DNA of 64,000 bases from Kaistia hirudinis (GTDB lineage Bacteria > Pseudomonadota > Alphaproteobacteria > Rhizobiales > Kaistiaceae). The number at the start of each line of letters is the position of its first letter. The stretch's first letter is position 1. This document shows positions 42,002 to 51,316 of this stretch, piece by piece. The DNA lies in NCBI RefSeq assembly GCF_014196455.1, contig NZ_JACIDS010000005.1, forward strand, positions 496,001 through 560,000. The letters are read 5' to 3'. A program made the position numbers and the translations under genes. Below the pieces are notes generated by a model. That model did no database searches. It was not told the DNA's origin and saw only the letters and a program-made list of their open reading frames with translations.

Positions 42002-43003
42002 ATGACATTCGAGACCCGCGCCGCCGGCCGCACGAGCCTGCAGCTCTCGACCCTCGGTTTCGGCACGGCGACGCTCGGCGGCAATGTCCACCCGCCGGTG
42101 CCCGATGCGCAGTCGCGGGCCATGGTCGAGCACGCCTTCGAAGTCGGCATCCGCTATTTCGACACCGCGCCCTTCTATGGCTATGGCAAGTCCGAACACC
42201 TCCTCGGCGACACGCTGCGCGCCCATACCGGCTGGACGCTCTCGACCAAGGTCGGGCGCCTGCTCAAGTCGCGCGTGACACCGCGCGGGCCGGAAGACCA
42301 GTGGGTCGATCCGCTGCCCTTCGAGCAGGTCTACGACTATTCCTATGACGCGGTGATGCGCTCCTTCGAGGACAGCCTGCAGCGGCTCGGCGTCGACCAT
42401 ATCGACATGCTGCTCATGCATGACGTGTCGACCGAGACGCTCGGCGAGGCCGGCAAGGCGCATCATTTCCCCATCGCCATGGCGAGCGGCTACAAGGCGC
42501 TTGACCAGCTCCGTTCCTCCGGCGCGATCAAGGCGATCGGCATCGGCGTCAACGAGTGGCAGGTGCTCGCCGAGGCGCTCGACTACGGACAGTGGGACGC
42601 GTTCCTGCTCGCCGGGCGCTATACGCTGCTCGAGCAGGAGCCGCTGCACACCCTGTTCCCGAAGTGCCAGAAGGCCGGCACGACGATCATCATCGGCGGC
42701 CCGTTCAACTCCGGCATCCTCGCCGGCCGCGACACGTGGAACTATGCCAAGGCCCCGCAGCCGATCATCGACAAGGCGCGGGCGATCGGCCGGGTATGCG
42801 AGGCGCATGGCGTCGACCTGCCGGCGGCGGCGCTACGCTTCGTCATCGCCAACCCGATCGTCAGCAGCGTCATCCCGGGTCCCCGCATGGCCGCCGAGCT
42901 CGACCAGATCGTCGCCTGGTGGCGCCAGGACATTCCCGCCTCGCTCTGGACGGATCTCAGGAGCGAGGGGCTGATCGACGCAGACGCGCCGATACCCGCT
43001 TGA
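42002..43003 (+). CDS. Aldo-keto reductase (aldose/fucose dehydrogenase group)
   Basis: A 333-residue aldo-keto reductase with the catalytic YFDTAPFYGYGKSE (Asp, Tyr) and STKVGRLL (Lys) motifs. The subgroup resembles D-threo-aldose 1-dehydrogenase (L-fucose dehydrogenase) and pyridoxal 4-dehydrogenase. No neighbouring sugar genes confirm the substrate. AGGAGAC precedes the ATG. Confidence 0.88.
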   Translation: MTFETRAAGRTSLQLSTLGFGTATLGGNVHPPVPDAQSRAMVEHAFEVGIRYFDTAPFYGYGKSEHLLGDTLRAHTGWTLSTKVGRLLKSRVTPRGPEDQWVDPLPFEQVYDYSYDAVMRSFEDSLQRLGVDHIDMLLMHDVSTETLGEAGKAHHFPIAMASGYKALDQLRSSGAIKAIGIGVNEWQVLAEALDYGQWDAFLLAGRYTLLEQEPLHTLFPKCQKAGTTIIIGGPFNSGILAGRDTWNYAKAPQPIIDKARAIGRVCEAHGVDLPAAALRFVIANPIVSSVIPGPRMAAELDQIVAWWRQDIPASLWTDLRSEGLIDADAPIPA

Positions 43004-43130
43004 CCCAGGCGGAAGCGGGCGCGATATCCGCGGGGCGGCGCAACGAAGCGCCGCCTGGTGCGGCATCCGGTCTGGGCGTTCCGCGCCTCCCGGATGCAGC
43101 ATGCTTCTCGCGCGAGGTTCCGCAGCGCAA

Positions 43131-43787
43131 ATGGAATTCTTCTCCTCCAGCCTGATCGGGTCCGAACTCGTCGCGCTCGCGACGGTCGTCCTGATCGATC
43201 TCGTTCTGGCCGGCGACAACGCCATCGTCGTCGGCATGGCCGCCGCCGGTTTGCCGCGCGAACTGCGGCGCAAGGCCATTATTCTCGGCATCGGCGCCGC
43301 GGCGGCGCTGCGCATTCTCTTCGCCCTCTTCGCGACCAAGCTCCTCGGCGTGATCGGGCTGACCCTCGCCGGCGGCATCCTGCTGCTGTGGGTCTGCTGG
43401 AAGCTCTGGCGCGAATTGCGCAGCCAGGCGCATCAGGACGAGGAGGCAGAGCTCCTCGCCGCAGCGGAGGCCTCCGCGTCTAGGCCCGGCGGCAAGACGC
43501 TCGGCCAGGCGCTGCGGCAGATCATCATCGCCGACGTCTCGATGTCACTCGACAATGTCCTCGCCGTCGCGGGAACTGCGCGCGAGCACACCTGGGTCCT
43601 GATCGTCGGTCTCGTCCTGTCGGTCGCGCTGATGGGCGTCGCGGCGAATTTTGTCGCCAATGTCCTGAAGCGGGCGCCCTGGATCGCCTATGTCGGCCTC
43701 GCCGTCATCGCCTATGTCGCGCTGCGCATGATCTGGGACGGCGGCCTCGAAATGTTCCACTTCGCCGACGCGGTCGGCGCCATCTGA
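43131..43787 (+). CDS. TerC-family membrane protein
   Basis: A 218-residue inner-membrane protein with about seven hydrophobic segments. The DLVLAGDNAIVVGMA and DVSMSLDNVLAVAGTA repeats, each with Asp in the membrane, define the TerC/YjbE family, linked to metal (Mn) export or tellurite resistance and to protection of secreted proteins. I use ATG 43131; ATG 43101 would add ten residues. Neither has a good ribosome site. The next gene starts two bases after the stop. Confidence 0.88.
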   Translation: MEFFSSSLIGSELVALATVVLIDLVLAGDNAIVVGMAAAGLPRELRRKAIILGIGAAAALRILFALFATKLLGVIGLTLAGGILLLWVCWKLWRELRSQAHQDEEAELLAAAEASASRPGGKTLGQALRQIIIADVSMSLDNVLAVAGTAREHTWVLIVGLVLSVALMGVAANFVANVLKRAPWIAYVGLAVIAYVALRMIWDGGLEMFHFADAVGAI

Positions 43788-43789
43788 CG

Positions 43790-44362
43790 ATGCGCCGCGC
43801 CGCCGTGCCTCTGGCGGTCGGCGCGGCGTTCCTCTGGGGCGTCGCGGAAGGCACGTTCTTCTACGTCGTCGCGGATGTGCTGCTCACCTTCGTCGCGCTC
43901 CGCCTCGGCTGGCGCGTCGGGTTGGCCGCAAGCCTTGCCGCCGCCTTGGGCGCGCTGTGCGCCGGCGCCTATCTCTGGCATCTGGCGGCAACAGATCCGC
44001 CGGCCGCCTTCGCCCTGCTCGACGCCGTCCCCTTCTTCGATCCCAATCGCATCGAACGCGGGATCGCCGCAATGACCGGGACGGACTGGCCGGTCGCCAT
44101 GTTCGTCGGCTCGCTCACCGGCATGCCCTACAAGATTTTCGCGGTCGGAGCGGGCGAGACCGGCATCCCGCTCATGCTCTTTCTGGCCGTGAGCTTGCCC
44201 GTGCGTCTGGCGCGCTTTCTCGCGGCCACGGCGCTCGCGGCGGCCTTCGGGACGTTGACCGCCCCTCGCCTGTCGCCGCGCGCCCAGACACTCGCCGTCG
44301 CGCTGTTCTGGCTAGTCTTCTACGGCCAGTTCTGGATCCGCATGGCGATGCGGAGCAGTTGA
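43790..44362 (+). CDS. Hypothetical polytopic membrane protein
   Basis: A 190-residue membrane protein with four or five hydrophobic segments. The stretch TGMPYKIFAVGAGETGIPLMLFLAVSLPVRLARF is like the core of VTT (SNARE-associated) proteins, and a VAEGTFFYVVADV segment near the N-terminus is charged inside a membrane helix. It begins two bases after the TerC gene, so the two are probably translated together. Function unknown; a membrane-transport partner is possible. Confidence 0.7.
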   Translation: MRRAAVPLAVGAAFLWGVAEGTFFYVVADVLLTFVALRLGWRVGLAASLAAALGALCAGAYLWHLAATDPPAAFALLDAVPFFDPNRIERGIAAMTGTDWPVAMFVGSLTGMPYKIFAVGAGETGIPLMLFLAVSLPVRLARFLAATALAAAFGTLTAPRLSPRAQTLAVALFWLVFYGQFWIRMAMRSS

Positions 44363-44369
44363 AGCGCGA

Positions 44370-45377
44370 TCAGCGCTTCAGCATGCCGTCGATCGCATAG
44401 GCGTCGATATCGGTGAGTTCCTGCTCGGTGAAGGTGAGGTTGTCGAGCGCGGCCACCGCATCCTCGATCTGCGACACCCGGCTGGCGCCGATGAGCGCCG
44501 AGGTCATGCGCGGGTCACGCAGGACCCAGGCCAGCGCCATCTGCGCGAGGGTCTGGCCGCGGCCGGCCGCGATCGTGTTGAGCGCGGCGACGCGGGAGAG
44601 GTTTTCCGCCGAGAGCACGCTCTCCTGCAGGAAGTGCGAATGGCGAACGCGGCTATCCGACGGGATGCCCTTGAGATAGCGGTCGGAGAGCACGCCCTGC
44701 TCCAGCGGGGAAAACACGATGCAGCCCATGCCTTCGTCCTCGAGCGTATCGAGCAGGCTGTCGCGTTCGGTCCAGCGGTCGAGCATCGAATAGCGCGGCT
44801 GATGGATGATGAGCGGCGTCCCGAGGCCGCGGGCGATCTCGGCCGCGCGGCGCGACTGTTCGGCGCTGTAGTTCGAAATGCCGGCATAGAGCGCCTTGCC
44901 GGACCGCACGATCGAATCCAGCGCGCCGATTGTCTCTTCGAGCGGCGTGTCGGCGTCGAAGCGGTGCGAATAGAAGATGTCGACATAGTCGAGCTTCATC
45001 CGCCGGAGGCTCTGGTCGAGGCTCGCGATCAGGTATTTGCGGCTCCCGAACTCGCCATAGGGACCGGGCCACATCCGCCAGCCGGCCTTGGTCGAGACGA
45101 TCAGCTCATCGCGATAAGGCTTGAAGTCGCCCTCGATCATCGTGCCGAAGAATTCCTCGGCGGAACCGGGCGGCGGGCCGTAATTATTGGCGAGATCGAA
45201 ATGGGTGATGCCGAGGTCGAAGGCGCGGTGGCACATCGCCCGCATCGTCTCGGCCTTCCCGTCATGGCCGAAATTGTGCCAGAGACCGAGCGAGATTGCC
45301 GGCAACAGCAGCCCGGTGCGCCCGACGCGATTATATTTCATCCGCTCATAGCGGCTGGCGGCGGCGGCATAAACCAT
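44370..45377 (-). CDS. Aldo-keto reductase (YghZ-like)
   Basis: A 335-residue aldo-keto reductase with ITHFDLANNYGPPPGSAEE (catalytic Asp and Tyr) and VSTKAGWRMWPGPYG (Lys). This arrangement is that of E. coli YghZ (L-glyceraldehyde 3-phosphate reductase), which detoxifies reactive aldehydes. It converges with the membrane-protein gene; no clear operon partner. Confidence 0.87.
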   Translation of the reverse strand: MVYAAAASRYERMKYNRVGRTGLLLPAISLGLWHNFGHDGKAETMRAMCHRAFDLGITHFDLANNYGPPPGSAEEFFGTMIEGDFKPYRDELIVSTKAGWRMWPGPYGEFGSRKYLIASLDQSLRRMKLDYVDIFYSHRFDADTPLEETIGALDSIVRSGKALYAGISNYSAEQSRRAAEIARGLGTPLIIHQPRYSMLDRWTERDSLLDTLEDEGMGCIVFSPLEQGVLSDRYLKGIPSDSRVRHSHFLQESVLSAENLSRVAALNTIAAGRGQTLAQMALAWVLRDPRMTSALIGASRVSQIEDAVAALDNLTFTEQELTDIDAYAIDGMLKR

Positions 45378-45519
45378 CTCGGCGTCTCCTCAGTTCCGGA
45401 CCGTGCACGGGCGCACAATGGATCGATTCAATCGTCAAGCCTTTGCGCCTCCCGATCGGTTCGGTCAAGCCCGGCGGAGCGAGGAACCGCCACCCGGGAG
45501 GCGGCGGTTCCGCACGGTA

Positions 45520-46371
45520 TCAGGCGCTGGCGCGCCAACTATGCTGGGGCCGGTAGCCGAGCACGTCCTTGGCCTTGTCGATCGAGAGCAGCGTCTCATA
45601 GGGGCCGACATCGCGCTTCCGCGGTACGCCGGGAAACTCGGCCGCCAGCAGGTCCTCGTTCGGCCGCCCCATGACGCCGTCCTCATTGGCGATGATGAAG
45701 ACCTCGGCGCCCTTCAGCGGCGATTCGAGCGCGAGGCGCACTGCCTGCGCCGCGTCGCGGGCGTCGATATAGGCCCAGAGGTTCCAGCGCCTCAGCTTCG
45801 GATCGGCGTCGAAGGCCGGGAACTCGGCGTAGCGCTCCGGCGCCATGATGTTGGAGAAGCGGAGGCCGAAGATCTTGAACGCGGGGTCCCAGCGACAGAA
45901 CTCGCGCGCCATCTCCTCGGAGAGATATTTGGAGAGCGAATAGGCCGTCTCGGGCCGCGGCCGGTAGGCCTCGTCGACCGGCACATAGGGCGGCGGCGTC
46001 TCGAAGGGCAGGCCGAGCACCGTCTCGCTCGATGCCCAGACGACATTGCGAATGCCGAGCACGCGCGCCGCTTCGAAGACATTGTAGGTCGAGACCATGT
46101 TGGTCTCGAAGATCACATGGTTCGGTGTGAGCCCCGGCGCCGGGATCGCGGCGAGGTGGACGATGCCTTCGACATGCGAATAGCGGTCGTCGATCGCGGA
46201 GAATGCGGCAAGGGCCTGGCCGTAATCGGTGAGATCGACGCGCGAGAACGGCACGCCCTGCCCGGCCGGCTGCGGCGCCATGTCGATGGACGCAACCTCA
46301 TATCCATGCTCCACGAGGTCCTTGACCACGGCCCGGCCGGCGAGGCCGCTTCCTCCTGTAACGATGATCAT
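45520..46371 (-). CDS. NAD-dependent epimerase/dehydratase
   Basis: A 283-residue extended short-chain dehydrogenase. The Rossmann motif GGSGLAG is at 6-12 and the catalytic YSLSK is present; the sequence DMAPQPAGQ after the second strand fits NAD. Such enzymes act on nucleotide sugars or on free uronates; a uronate-dehydrogenase-type role is possible. I start at ATG 46371 with an AGGA site; the upstream open frame is not coding. It follows the aldo-keto reductase gene with 142 bases to spare but is upstream of it in transcript order. Confidence 0.85.
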   Translation of the reverse strand: MIIVTGGSGLAGRAVVKDLVEHGYEVASIDMAPQPAGQGVPFSRVDLTDYGQALAAFSAIDDRYSHVEGIVHLAAIPAPGLTPNHVIFETNMVSTYNVFEAARVLGIRNVVWASSETVLGLPFETPPPYVPVDEAYRPRPETAYSLSKYLSEEMAREFCRWDPAFKIFGLRFSNIMAPERYAEFPAFDADPKLRRWNLWAYIDARDAAQAVRLALESPLKGAEVFIIANEDGVMGRPNEDLLAAEFPGVPRKRDVGPYETLLSIDKAKDVLGYRPQHSWRASA

Positions 46372-46452
46372 GATCCTGTTCCTTGCTCGGCCATTTGATG
46401 GGAACCGGAATCTAGGCCGATCATGCGGTGGCGACCACCCTTGGAGATGCAG

Positions 46453-46803
46453 ATGAACAGAAGCCTCGTTGCCGTCGCGGGAATTGCCGGTGCCGCTGGT
46501 GTCGCGCTTGCCGCCGCAGGCTCGCACATGGCCAGCGCCGAGCGTCTCGCCACGGCCGGCGCGCTCGCCATGGCGCAGGCCCCGGCCCTGCTCGCGCTCG
46601 GCCTCAACGGCAAGGACACCGGCCGCCTGCTCACGCTCTGCGCCTGGGTGATCGCCGTGGGTCTCGTCGCCTTTTCCGGCGCGCTCACCTATCACGACCT
46701 TTCCGGCAGCGCGGCGCTCGCCGCGATCGCGCCGATCGGCGGAACCGCGATGATCCTCGGCTGGCTGGGCATCGCCTTCGCCGCGCTGATCAAGCGCCGG
46801 TAG
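46453..46803 (+). CDS. DUF423 small membrane protein
   Basis: A 116-residue protein with four hydrophobic segments and the family's typical pattern: ALAAAGSH near the start, LTLCAWVIAVGLVAFSGAL and the late PIGGTAMILGWLGIAFAAL. GGAG lies six bases before ATG 46453. DUF423 proteins (YwdK-type) have no defined function. Divergent from the epimerase gene. Confidence 0.83.
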   Translation: MNRSLVAVAGIAGAAGVALAAAGSHMASAERLATAGALAMAQAPALLALGLNGKDTGRLLTLCAWVIAVGLVAFSGALTYHDLSGSAALAAIAPIGGTAMILGWLGIAFAALIKRR

Positions 46804-46821
46804 CGGTTCGGAGCCGGCCGG

Positions 46822-47859
46822 TCAGCGGCTCAGACCGAACAGGAAGGCGTCGAGCGGCGGGATCGTCCGCTCGACCGCGGCAAGCGGCCCGCTGCCGCGT
46901 TCAGCGCCGCGCAGATCGCGCGGAGAATGGCCGAAGGCGCGCCGGAACGCTCGCGAGAAGCTCGATGAATCCGCAAAGCCGAAACGTTCCGCCAACACGC
47001 TGATCGCCATCATCTGGTCGCCGCGCTGCAACTGACGATAGGCCGCCAGCAGACGCTCGCGGCGGATGACGTTCGACATGCCGTCATGATCGTCGAACAG
47101 GCGATGCAGCGTGGAGCGCGACAGACCGAACTCCCGGCAGATCCGGCGCCAGTCGAGATCCGGCGCCGCAAGATTCTCGCGGACATAGCGCATGATGCGC
47201 TCGACGAGGCGCGCCTGGAGCAGTGCCCGCGCATTCTCGATCCGGTCGGGCGTCGGCGCGAGACCCGCCAGCACGGCGGACCGCAACGCCGAGGACAGAA
47301 CGTCCGGATCGACACCCGCGCCGCCTTCGCCGAGCCGCCGTTCGACCGACAGGACGAAATCGGCGACGAGAGAGACGACGCCGCGATCCCGCGCTTGACC
47401 GATGGCGGTGTCGAGCACGCCCGGGGGATCGTCATAGAGATCGCGCGGCAGGAACAGCGTGACCACCTTCATGTCGGTTCCGGAACCGCGAAACGGCCGG
47501 GCGAGCGAGCCGAACAGGACCGGACGATCGCCATAGGCCCGACCGGAACCGTCGACCACGGGGATCATCAGCGACCAGTGGTCGGCTTCGGCGCGCGGGC
47601 TGTGATCCCATTCGCGCCGATACCCCTCCCCCGGCATCGACATGGTGACGAGCCCGAGGCCCGAAAGGTTCCAGGCGTCGATGGAAGCGGCAAAGCCCGG
47701 CCGGTTGCCGTCGTCCTTCGGCCGACGGACATCGATCGAGCCGGACATGGCGGAGCGCCATGCATCGAACTGGTGATCCGGACGCTCGGCCGCCGTCGAG
47801 AAGTGGAACGGGCGAAGCATAGGCTCCTGGATGGGGGAGGAAGGGGTGTCGCCGCTCAT
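46822..47859 (-). CDS. AraC-family transcriptional regulator
   Basis: A 345-residue regulator with an N-terminal AraC-binding-like domain (about 1-210) and two C-terminal helix-turn-helix motifs (about 235-330; CREFGLSRSTLHRLF and ERFGFADSSSFSRAFRRAFGHSP). Similar in layout to proteins that bind small aromatic or sugar ligands. No adjacent target is obvious. Confidence 0.88.
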   Translation of the reverse strand: MSGDTPSSPIQEPMLRPFHFSTAAERPDHQFDAWRSAMSGSIDVRRPKDDGNRPGFAASIDAWNLSGLGLVTMSMPGEGYRREWDHSPRAEADHWSLMIPVVDGSGRAYGDRPVLFGSLARPFRGSGTDMKVVTLFLPRDLYDDPPGVLDTAIGQARDRGVVSLVADFVLSVERRLGEGGAGVDPDVLSSALRSAVLAGLAPTPDRIENARALLQARLVERIMRYVRENLAAPDLDWRRICREFGLSRSTLHRLFDDHDGMSNVIRRERLLAAYRQLQRGDQMMAISVLAERFGFADSSSFSRAFRRAFGHSPRDLRGAERGSGPLAAVERTIPPLDAFLFGLSR

Positions 47860-48060
47860 GTCTCAGCAAGTTCGGGAATAGGCGGCGCCGGATATGCCGG
47901 CCTCTTCGATATAGAAAGACCTGCCCCCGCGCACCTTACCGATGCGTGGCGGCGAGATTACATGAAGGCCATGGTGCGGCGACAACGCCCCGGGGGCTGG
48001 CCTTTCGCAGCGCCCTCGTCTATCGAAACGCCACGCTGAAAATCGGTCAAAGAAAGTCGT

Positions 48061-49647
48061 ATGGACGCCTCGATCGGACCCGTCGAACGCCGACGGACCT
48101 TCGCCATCATCTCCCACCCCGACGCGGGCAAGACCACGCTGACGGAGAAGCTGCTGCTTCTCGGCGGCGCGATCCAGCTTGCCGGCGAGGTCAAGGGCAA
48201 GCGCGACCGCCGCCAGACGCGGTCCGACTGGATGAACATCGAGCGCGAGCGCGGGATCTCCGTCGTCACCTCGGTGATGACGTTCGAATATGGCGGCACG
48301 ATCTTCAACCTTCTGGACACGCCGGGCCACGAGGACTTTTCCGAAGACACCTACCGCACGCTGACCGCCGTCGACTCCGCGGTCATGGTGATCGACGCGG
48401 CCAAGGGCATCGAGGATCGCACGCGGAAGCTCTTCGAGGTCTGCCGCCTGCGCGATATCCCGATCGTGACCTTCGTCAACAAGCTCGACCGCGAGAGCCG
48501 CGATCCCTTCGATCTGCTGGACGAGATCGAGAAGACGCTGGCGCTCGAAACCGCGCCCATGACCTGGCCGATCGGCCGTGGCCGCGATTTCGCCGGCACC
48601 TATGACATCGTGAACCGGACCGTGCGTCGCCTCGATCTCGAGAACGAGGTCACCAAGGTCTCGGGGCCCGAAGATCCGATCATCGACACGCTGACGAGGC
48701 CCGAGGCCGTCGCGCTCTTTCGCGAGGAAATGGAGCTGATCGCCGGCGCCGCCAACGGCTTCGATCGCGATGCCTTCCGCGAGGGGCACCTGACGCCGGT
48801 CTATTTCGGCTCGGCGCTGCGCAATTTCGGCGTCCGCGACCTGATCGACGCCATGGCCGCCTATGCACCGCCGCCGCGGCCGCAACAGGCCGAGAGCCGG
48901 CTGGTCGAGCCGGACGAGGCGAAGATGTCCGGCTTCGTATTTAAGATCCAGGCGAATATGGATCCGAACCATCGCGACCGCATCGCGTTCCTGCGCGTCT
49001 GCTCGGGCCGGCTCGAGCGTGGCATGAAGGCGAAGCTGGTCCGCACGGGCAAGCCGATCCCCCTCTCCTCGCCGCAGTTCTTCTTCGCGCAGGACCGTCT
49101 CCTCGCCGACGAGGCCTTCGCCGGCGACGTGGTCGGCATCCCGAACCACGGCACGCTCCGCATCGGCGACACGCTGACCGAGGGCGAGAATCTCGTCTTC
49201 CGCGGCGTACCGAGCTTCGCGCCCGAAATCCTGCGCCGCATCCGCCTTCAGGACCCGATGAAGGCGAAGAAGCTGAAGGAAGCGCTGCAGCAGATGGCCG
49301 AGGAAGGCGTCGTGCAGGTCTTCGTGCCGCATGATGGTTCGCCGGCGATCGTCGGCGTCGTCGGCGCGCTGCAGCTCGACGTGCTGAAGGAGCGCATGCA
49401 GGCCGAATACAGCCTACCGATCGATTTCGAGACCTCGCGCTTCTCGGTCTGTCGCTGGATCAGCTCGGACGACAAGCTCGCGCTGGAGACCTTCATCGAG
49501 CGCCATCGCGGCTCGATGGCGGCCGATCTCGACGGCGCACCGGTGTTCATGGCGCCGTCGGCCTTCGAACTGCGCTACGAGCTCGACCGGGCGCCGGCGA
49601 TCACCGCCAGCGAGATCAAGGACTATCAGCGCCGCGCGGCGGCGTAG
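48061..49647 (+). CDS. prfC: Peptide chain release factor 3
   Basis: A 528-residue GTPase that releases RF1/RF2 from the ribosome after termination. G-motifs are complete: HPDAGKTT at 19-26, D86-T-P-G-H90 and N140-K-L-D143. Lengths and domains 2 and 3 match the family; the region NIEREREGIS-like (NIERERGISV) is the switch. AAAGAAAG precedes ATG 48061. Its last 32 bases overlap the end of the convergent reductase gene. Confidence 0.95.
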   Translation: MDASIGPVERRRTFAIISHPDAGKTTLTEKLLLLGGAIQLAGEVKGKRDRRQTRSDWMNIERERGISVVTSVMTFEYGGTIFNLLDTPGHEDFSEDTYRTLTAVDSAVMVIDAAKGIEDRTRKLFEVCRLRDIPIVTFVNKLDRESRDPFDLLDEIEKTLALETAPMTWPIGRGRDFAGTYDIVNRTVRRLDLENEVTKVSGPEDPIIDTLTRPEAVALFREEMELIAGAANGFDRDAFREGHLTPVYFGSALRNFGVRDLIDAMAAYAPPPRPQQAESRLVEPDEAKMSGFVFKIQANMDPNHRDRIAFLRVCSGRLERGMKAKLVRTGKPIPLSSPQFFFAQDRLLADEAFAGDVVGIPNHGTLRIGDTLTEGENLVFRGVPSFAPEILRRIRLQDPMKAKKLKEALQQMAEEGVVQVFVPHDGSPAIVGVVGALQLDVLKERMQAEYSLPIDFETSRFSVCRWISSDDKLALETFIERHRGSMAADLDGAPVFMAPSAFELRYELDRAPAITASEIKDYQRRAAA

Positions 49648-50179
49648 TCTCGTCGAAGCGATAGTCGAGCCAGACCATGCCGGCCGCGAGCGGCGCGGCA
49701 TCGGCCAGGCGCAGGCTGCGGGCAAATCCGTTTGGCGGGAAGAATTGTATCCCGCCGCCGACCAGCTCCGGCACGATGAAGAGTTCCAGCTGGTCGAGCG
49801 CGCCGCGCTGGATCATCGCCTGCTGCAATTGCCCGCCGCCGACGATCCACACATCGCCGTCATCGAGCGCCCGGAGCGTCTCCGCCAGCGCATCGACGCC
49901 GTCGGACCAGACTTCCAGCGGCCCGATCGGATCCTCGATCGGCCGCGCGGTGACGATGATCGCGCGCTGCTGCGCATAGGGCCAGCCCTCGCCCATCGCG
50001 ACCAGAGACTCGTAGGTCCCCCGCCCCATCACCACCGTCCGGATGTCGGCGATGAAACGGTCATAGCCATGCACGCCGAGATCGACGCCGTCATAGCGGC
50101 GCAGCCAGTCGATGCTGCCATCCGCCGATGCGAGACAGCCGTCGACGCTGATGCCCATATAGCCTCGGATCCTGGCCAT
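49616..50179 (-). CDS. Dihydrofolate-reductase-family protein (RibD C-terminal type)
   Basis: A 187-residue NADPH-binding reductase fold. The start MARIRGYMGISVDGCLA and the later VVMGRGTYESL and DVWIVGGGQL blocks are of the RibD-C/YyaP type. The enzyme is not expected to be folate-specific. It is divergent from the TetR regulator (50226-50239 operator between) and overlaps prfC by 32 bases tail to tail. Confidence 0.87.
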   Translation of the reverse strand: MARIRGYMGISVDGCLASADGSIDWLRRYDGVDLGVHGYDRFIADIRTVVMGRGTYESLVAMGEGWPYAQQRAIIVTARPIEDPIGPLEVWSDGVDALAETLRALDDGDVWIVGGGQLQQAMIQRGALDQLELFIVPELVGGGIQFFPPNGFARSLRLADAAPLAAGMVWLDYRFDETTPPRGADSP

Positions 50180-50225
50180 GATCTCCTCCTGAGACTCGCC
50201 TGTCGATTCGGTTCGGTGTTATATA

Positions 50226-50239
50226 AACGAATATTCGTT
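50226..50239. promoter_or_regulatory. Palindromic operator in the TetR divergent spacer
   Basis: AACGAATATTCGTT is a perfect 14-base palindrome between the reductase and TetR genes, located 18 bases before the TetR start. Such a site is the expected binding site of the neighbouring TetR, controlling both directions. Confidence 0.65.
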
Positions 50240-50256
50240 CATTAAAAGAGACACCC

Positions 50257-50826
50257 ATGGCGCGCCGTCGTTCCATTGCCGATGCCGACCTGCTCGATGC
50301 CGCCCTGGCGCTGATGGCGGCCGAGGGGCCGGAGGCCGTCACCTTTGCCGCGGTGAGCGCCGCGACCGGGCTCGCGCCGGCCACGCTGGTGCAACGTTTC
50401 GGCTCCAAGCCGGCGCTCGTGAAGGCGGCGCTCGCACGCGCCTGGGATCTGCTGGACGCGCGAACCGAGGAAATCGCCGACGAGACCGAAGCGACACCGG
50501 ATGGCGCCCTGGCCCTGCTCGTCGCGCTCTCGGGCGACTATGCCGAGGGCGACGCCTATGCCGACCAGTTGATGATCCTGCGCGAGGACCTGCGCGACCC
50601 GGATCTGCGCATCCGCGGCCGGCAGTGGCGCGAAAGGCTATGCGCGATCCTGGCTCCGCGCCTTGCCGGTCGCCGAGGGCCGGATGAAGATGCGGCGCGG
50701 GAGCTGACGGCGCTCTGGCAGGGCGCCGTCCTCTGGTGGGGCTTCGAGCGCGACGGCACCCCCGGCTCCTATGTGCAAACCATGCTCGGCAGTTGGCTGC
50801 GCCGGAGGTCGTTGGAGGAGAATTGA
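50257..50826 (+). CDS. TetR-family transcriptional regulator
   Basis: A 189-residue repressor. The N-terminal helix-turn-helix (about 8-55; AAVSAATGLAPATLVQRFGSK) is typical; the C-terminal ligand domain is less conserved. It faces the reductase gene across a 77-base spacer with a palindrome, and is followed three bases later by the MmcQ/YjbR-like gene. Confidence 0.87.
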   Translation: MARRRSIADADLLDAALALMAAEGPEAVTFAAVSAATGLAPATLVQRFGSKPALVKAALARAWDLLDARTEEIADETEATPDGALALLVALSGDYAEGDAYADQLMILREDLRDPDLRIRGRQWRERLCAILAPRLAGRRGPDEDAARELTALWQGAVLWWGFERDGTPGSYVQTMLGSWLRRRSLEEN

Positions 50827-50829
50827 GCG

Positions 50830-51180
50830 ATGCCCGTCGATGCGAATGATTTGAGGCGCCTTTTCCTCGCACTCCCCGGCGTCGAGGAGAGCACGCACCA
50901 CGGCACCATGTCCTTCGTCGTCCGGAAACGCTTCCTGGGCCGTCTCCGGGACGAGGACACGGTCTTCGCGCTGCGGTCGGAGATCGATGATCGCGACCTG
51001 CTGATCGAGATGGAGCCCGAGACCTTCTTCATCACCGATCACTACCGCGGCTATCCCTATGTCCTGATCCGACTGGCGGCGACGGATGCGGCCCGTCTGG
51101 CGCCTTTGGTCGAGCGGGCCTGGCGCACATTGGCCCCGAAGCGGCTCGTCGAGGCACATGATCGCTCGCGTCCGGCCTGA
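50830..51180 (+). CDS. MmcQ/YjbR-family protein
   Basis: A 116-residue single-domain protein of the MmcQ/YjbR fold. Segments ALPGVEESTHHGTMSFVVRKRFLGRL and the YPYVLIRLAATD region are typical. The fold may bind DNA or ligand, but function is not settled. It starts three bases after the TetR stop, probably in the same transcript. Confidence 0.82.
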   Translation: MPVDANDLRRLFLALPGVEESTHHGTMSFVVRKRFLGRLRDEDTVFALRSEIDDRDLLIEMEPETFFITDHYRGYPYVLIRLAATDAARLAPLVERAWRTLAPKRLVEAHDRSRPA

Positions 51181-51316
51181 CGAGGTCGGAGGGCCATACC
51201 CGGTTGAGCCGGTCGACGCTCGCTGCGGCGAACCGGCCTCGCCATGGAATGGACGATAGAGTCCGTTCATAGTGCCCGTGCCCGATTCGCGACGTGGGAT
51301 GGCGATGGAGATGACG

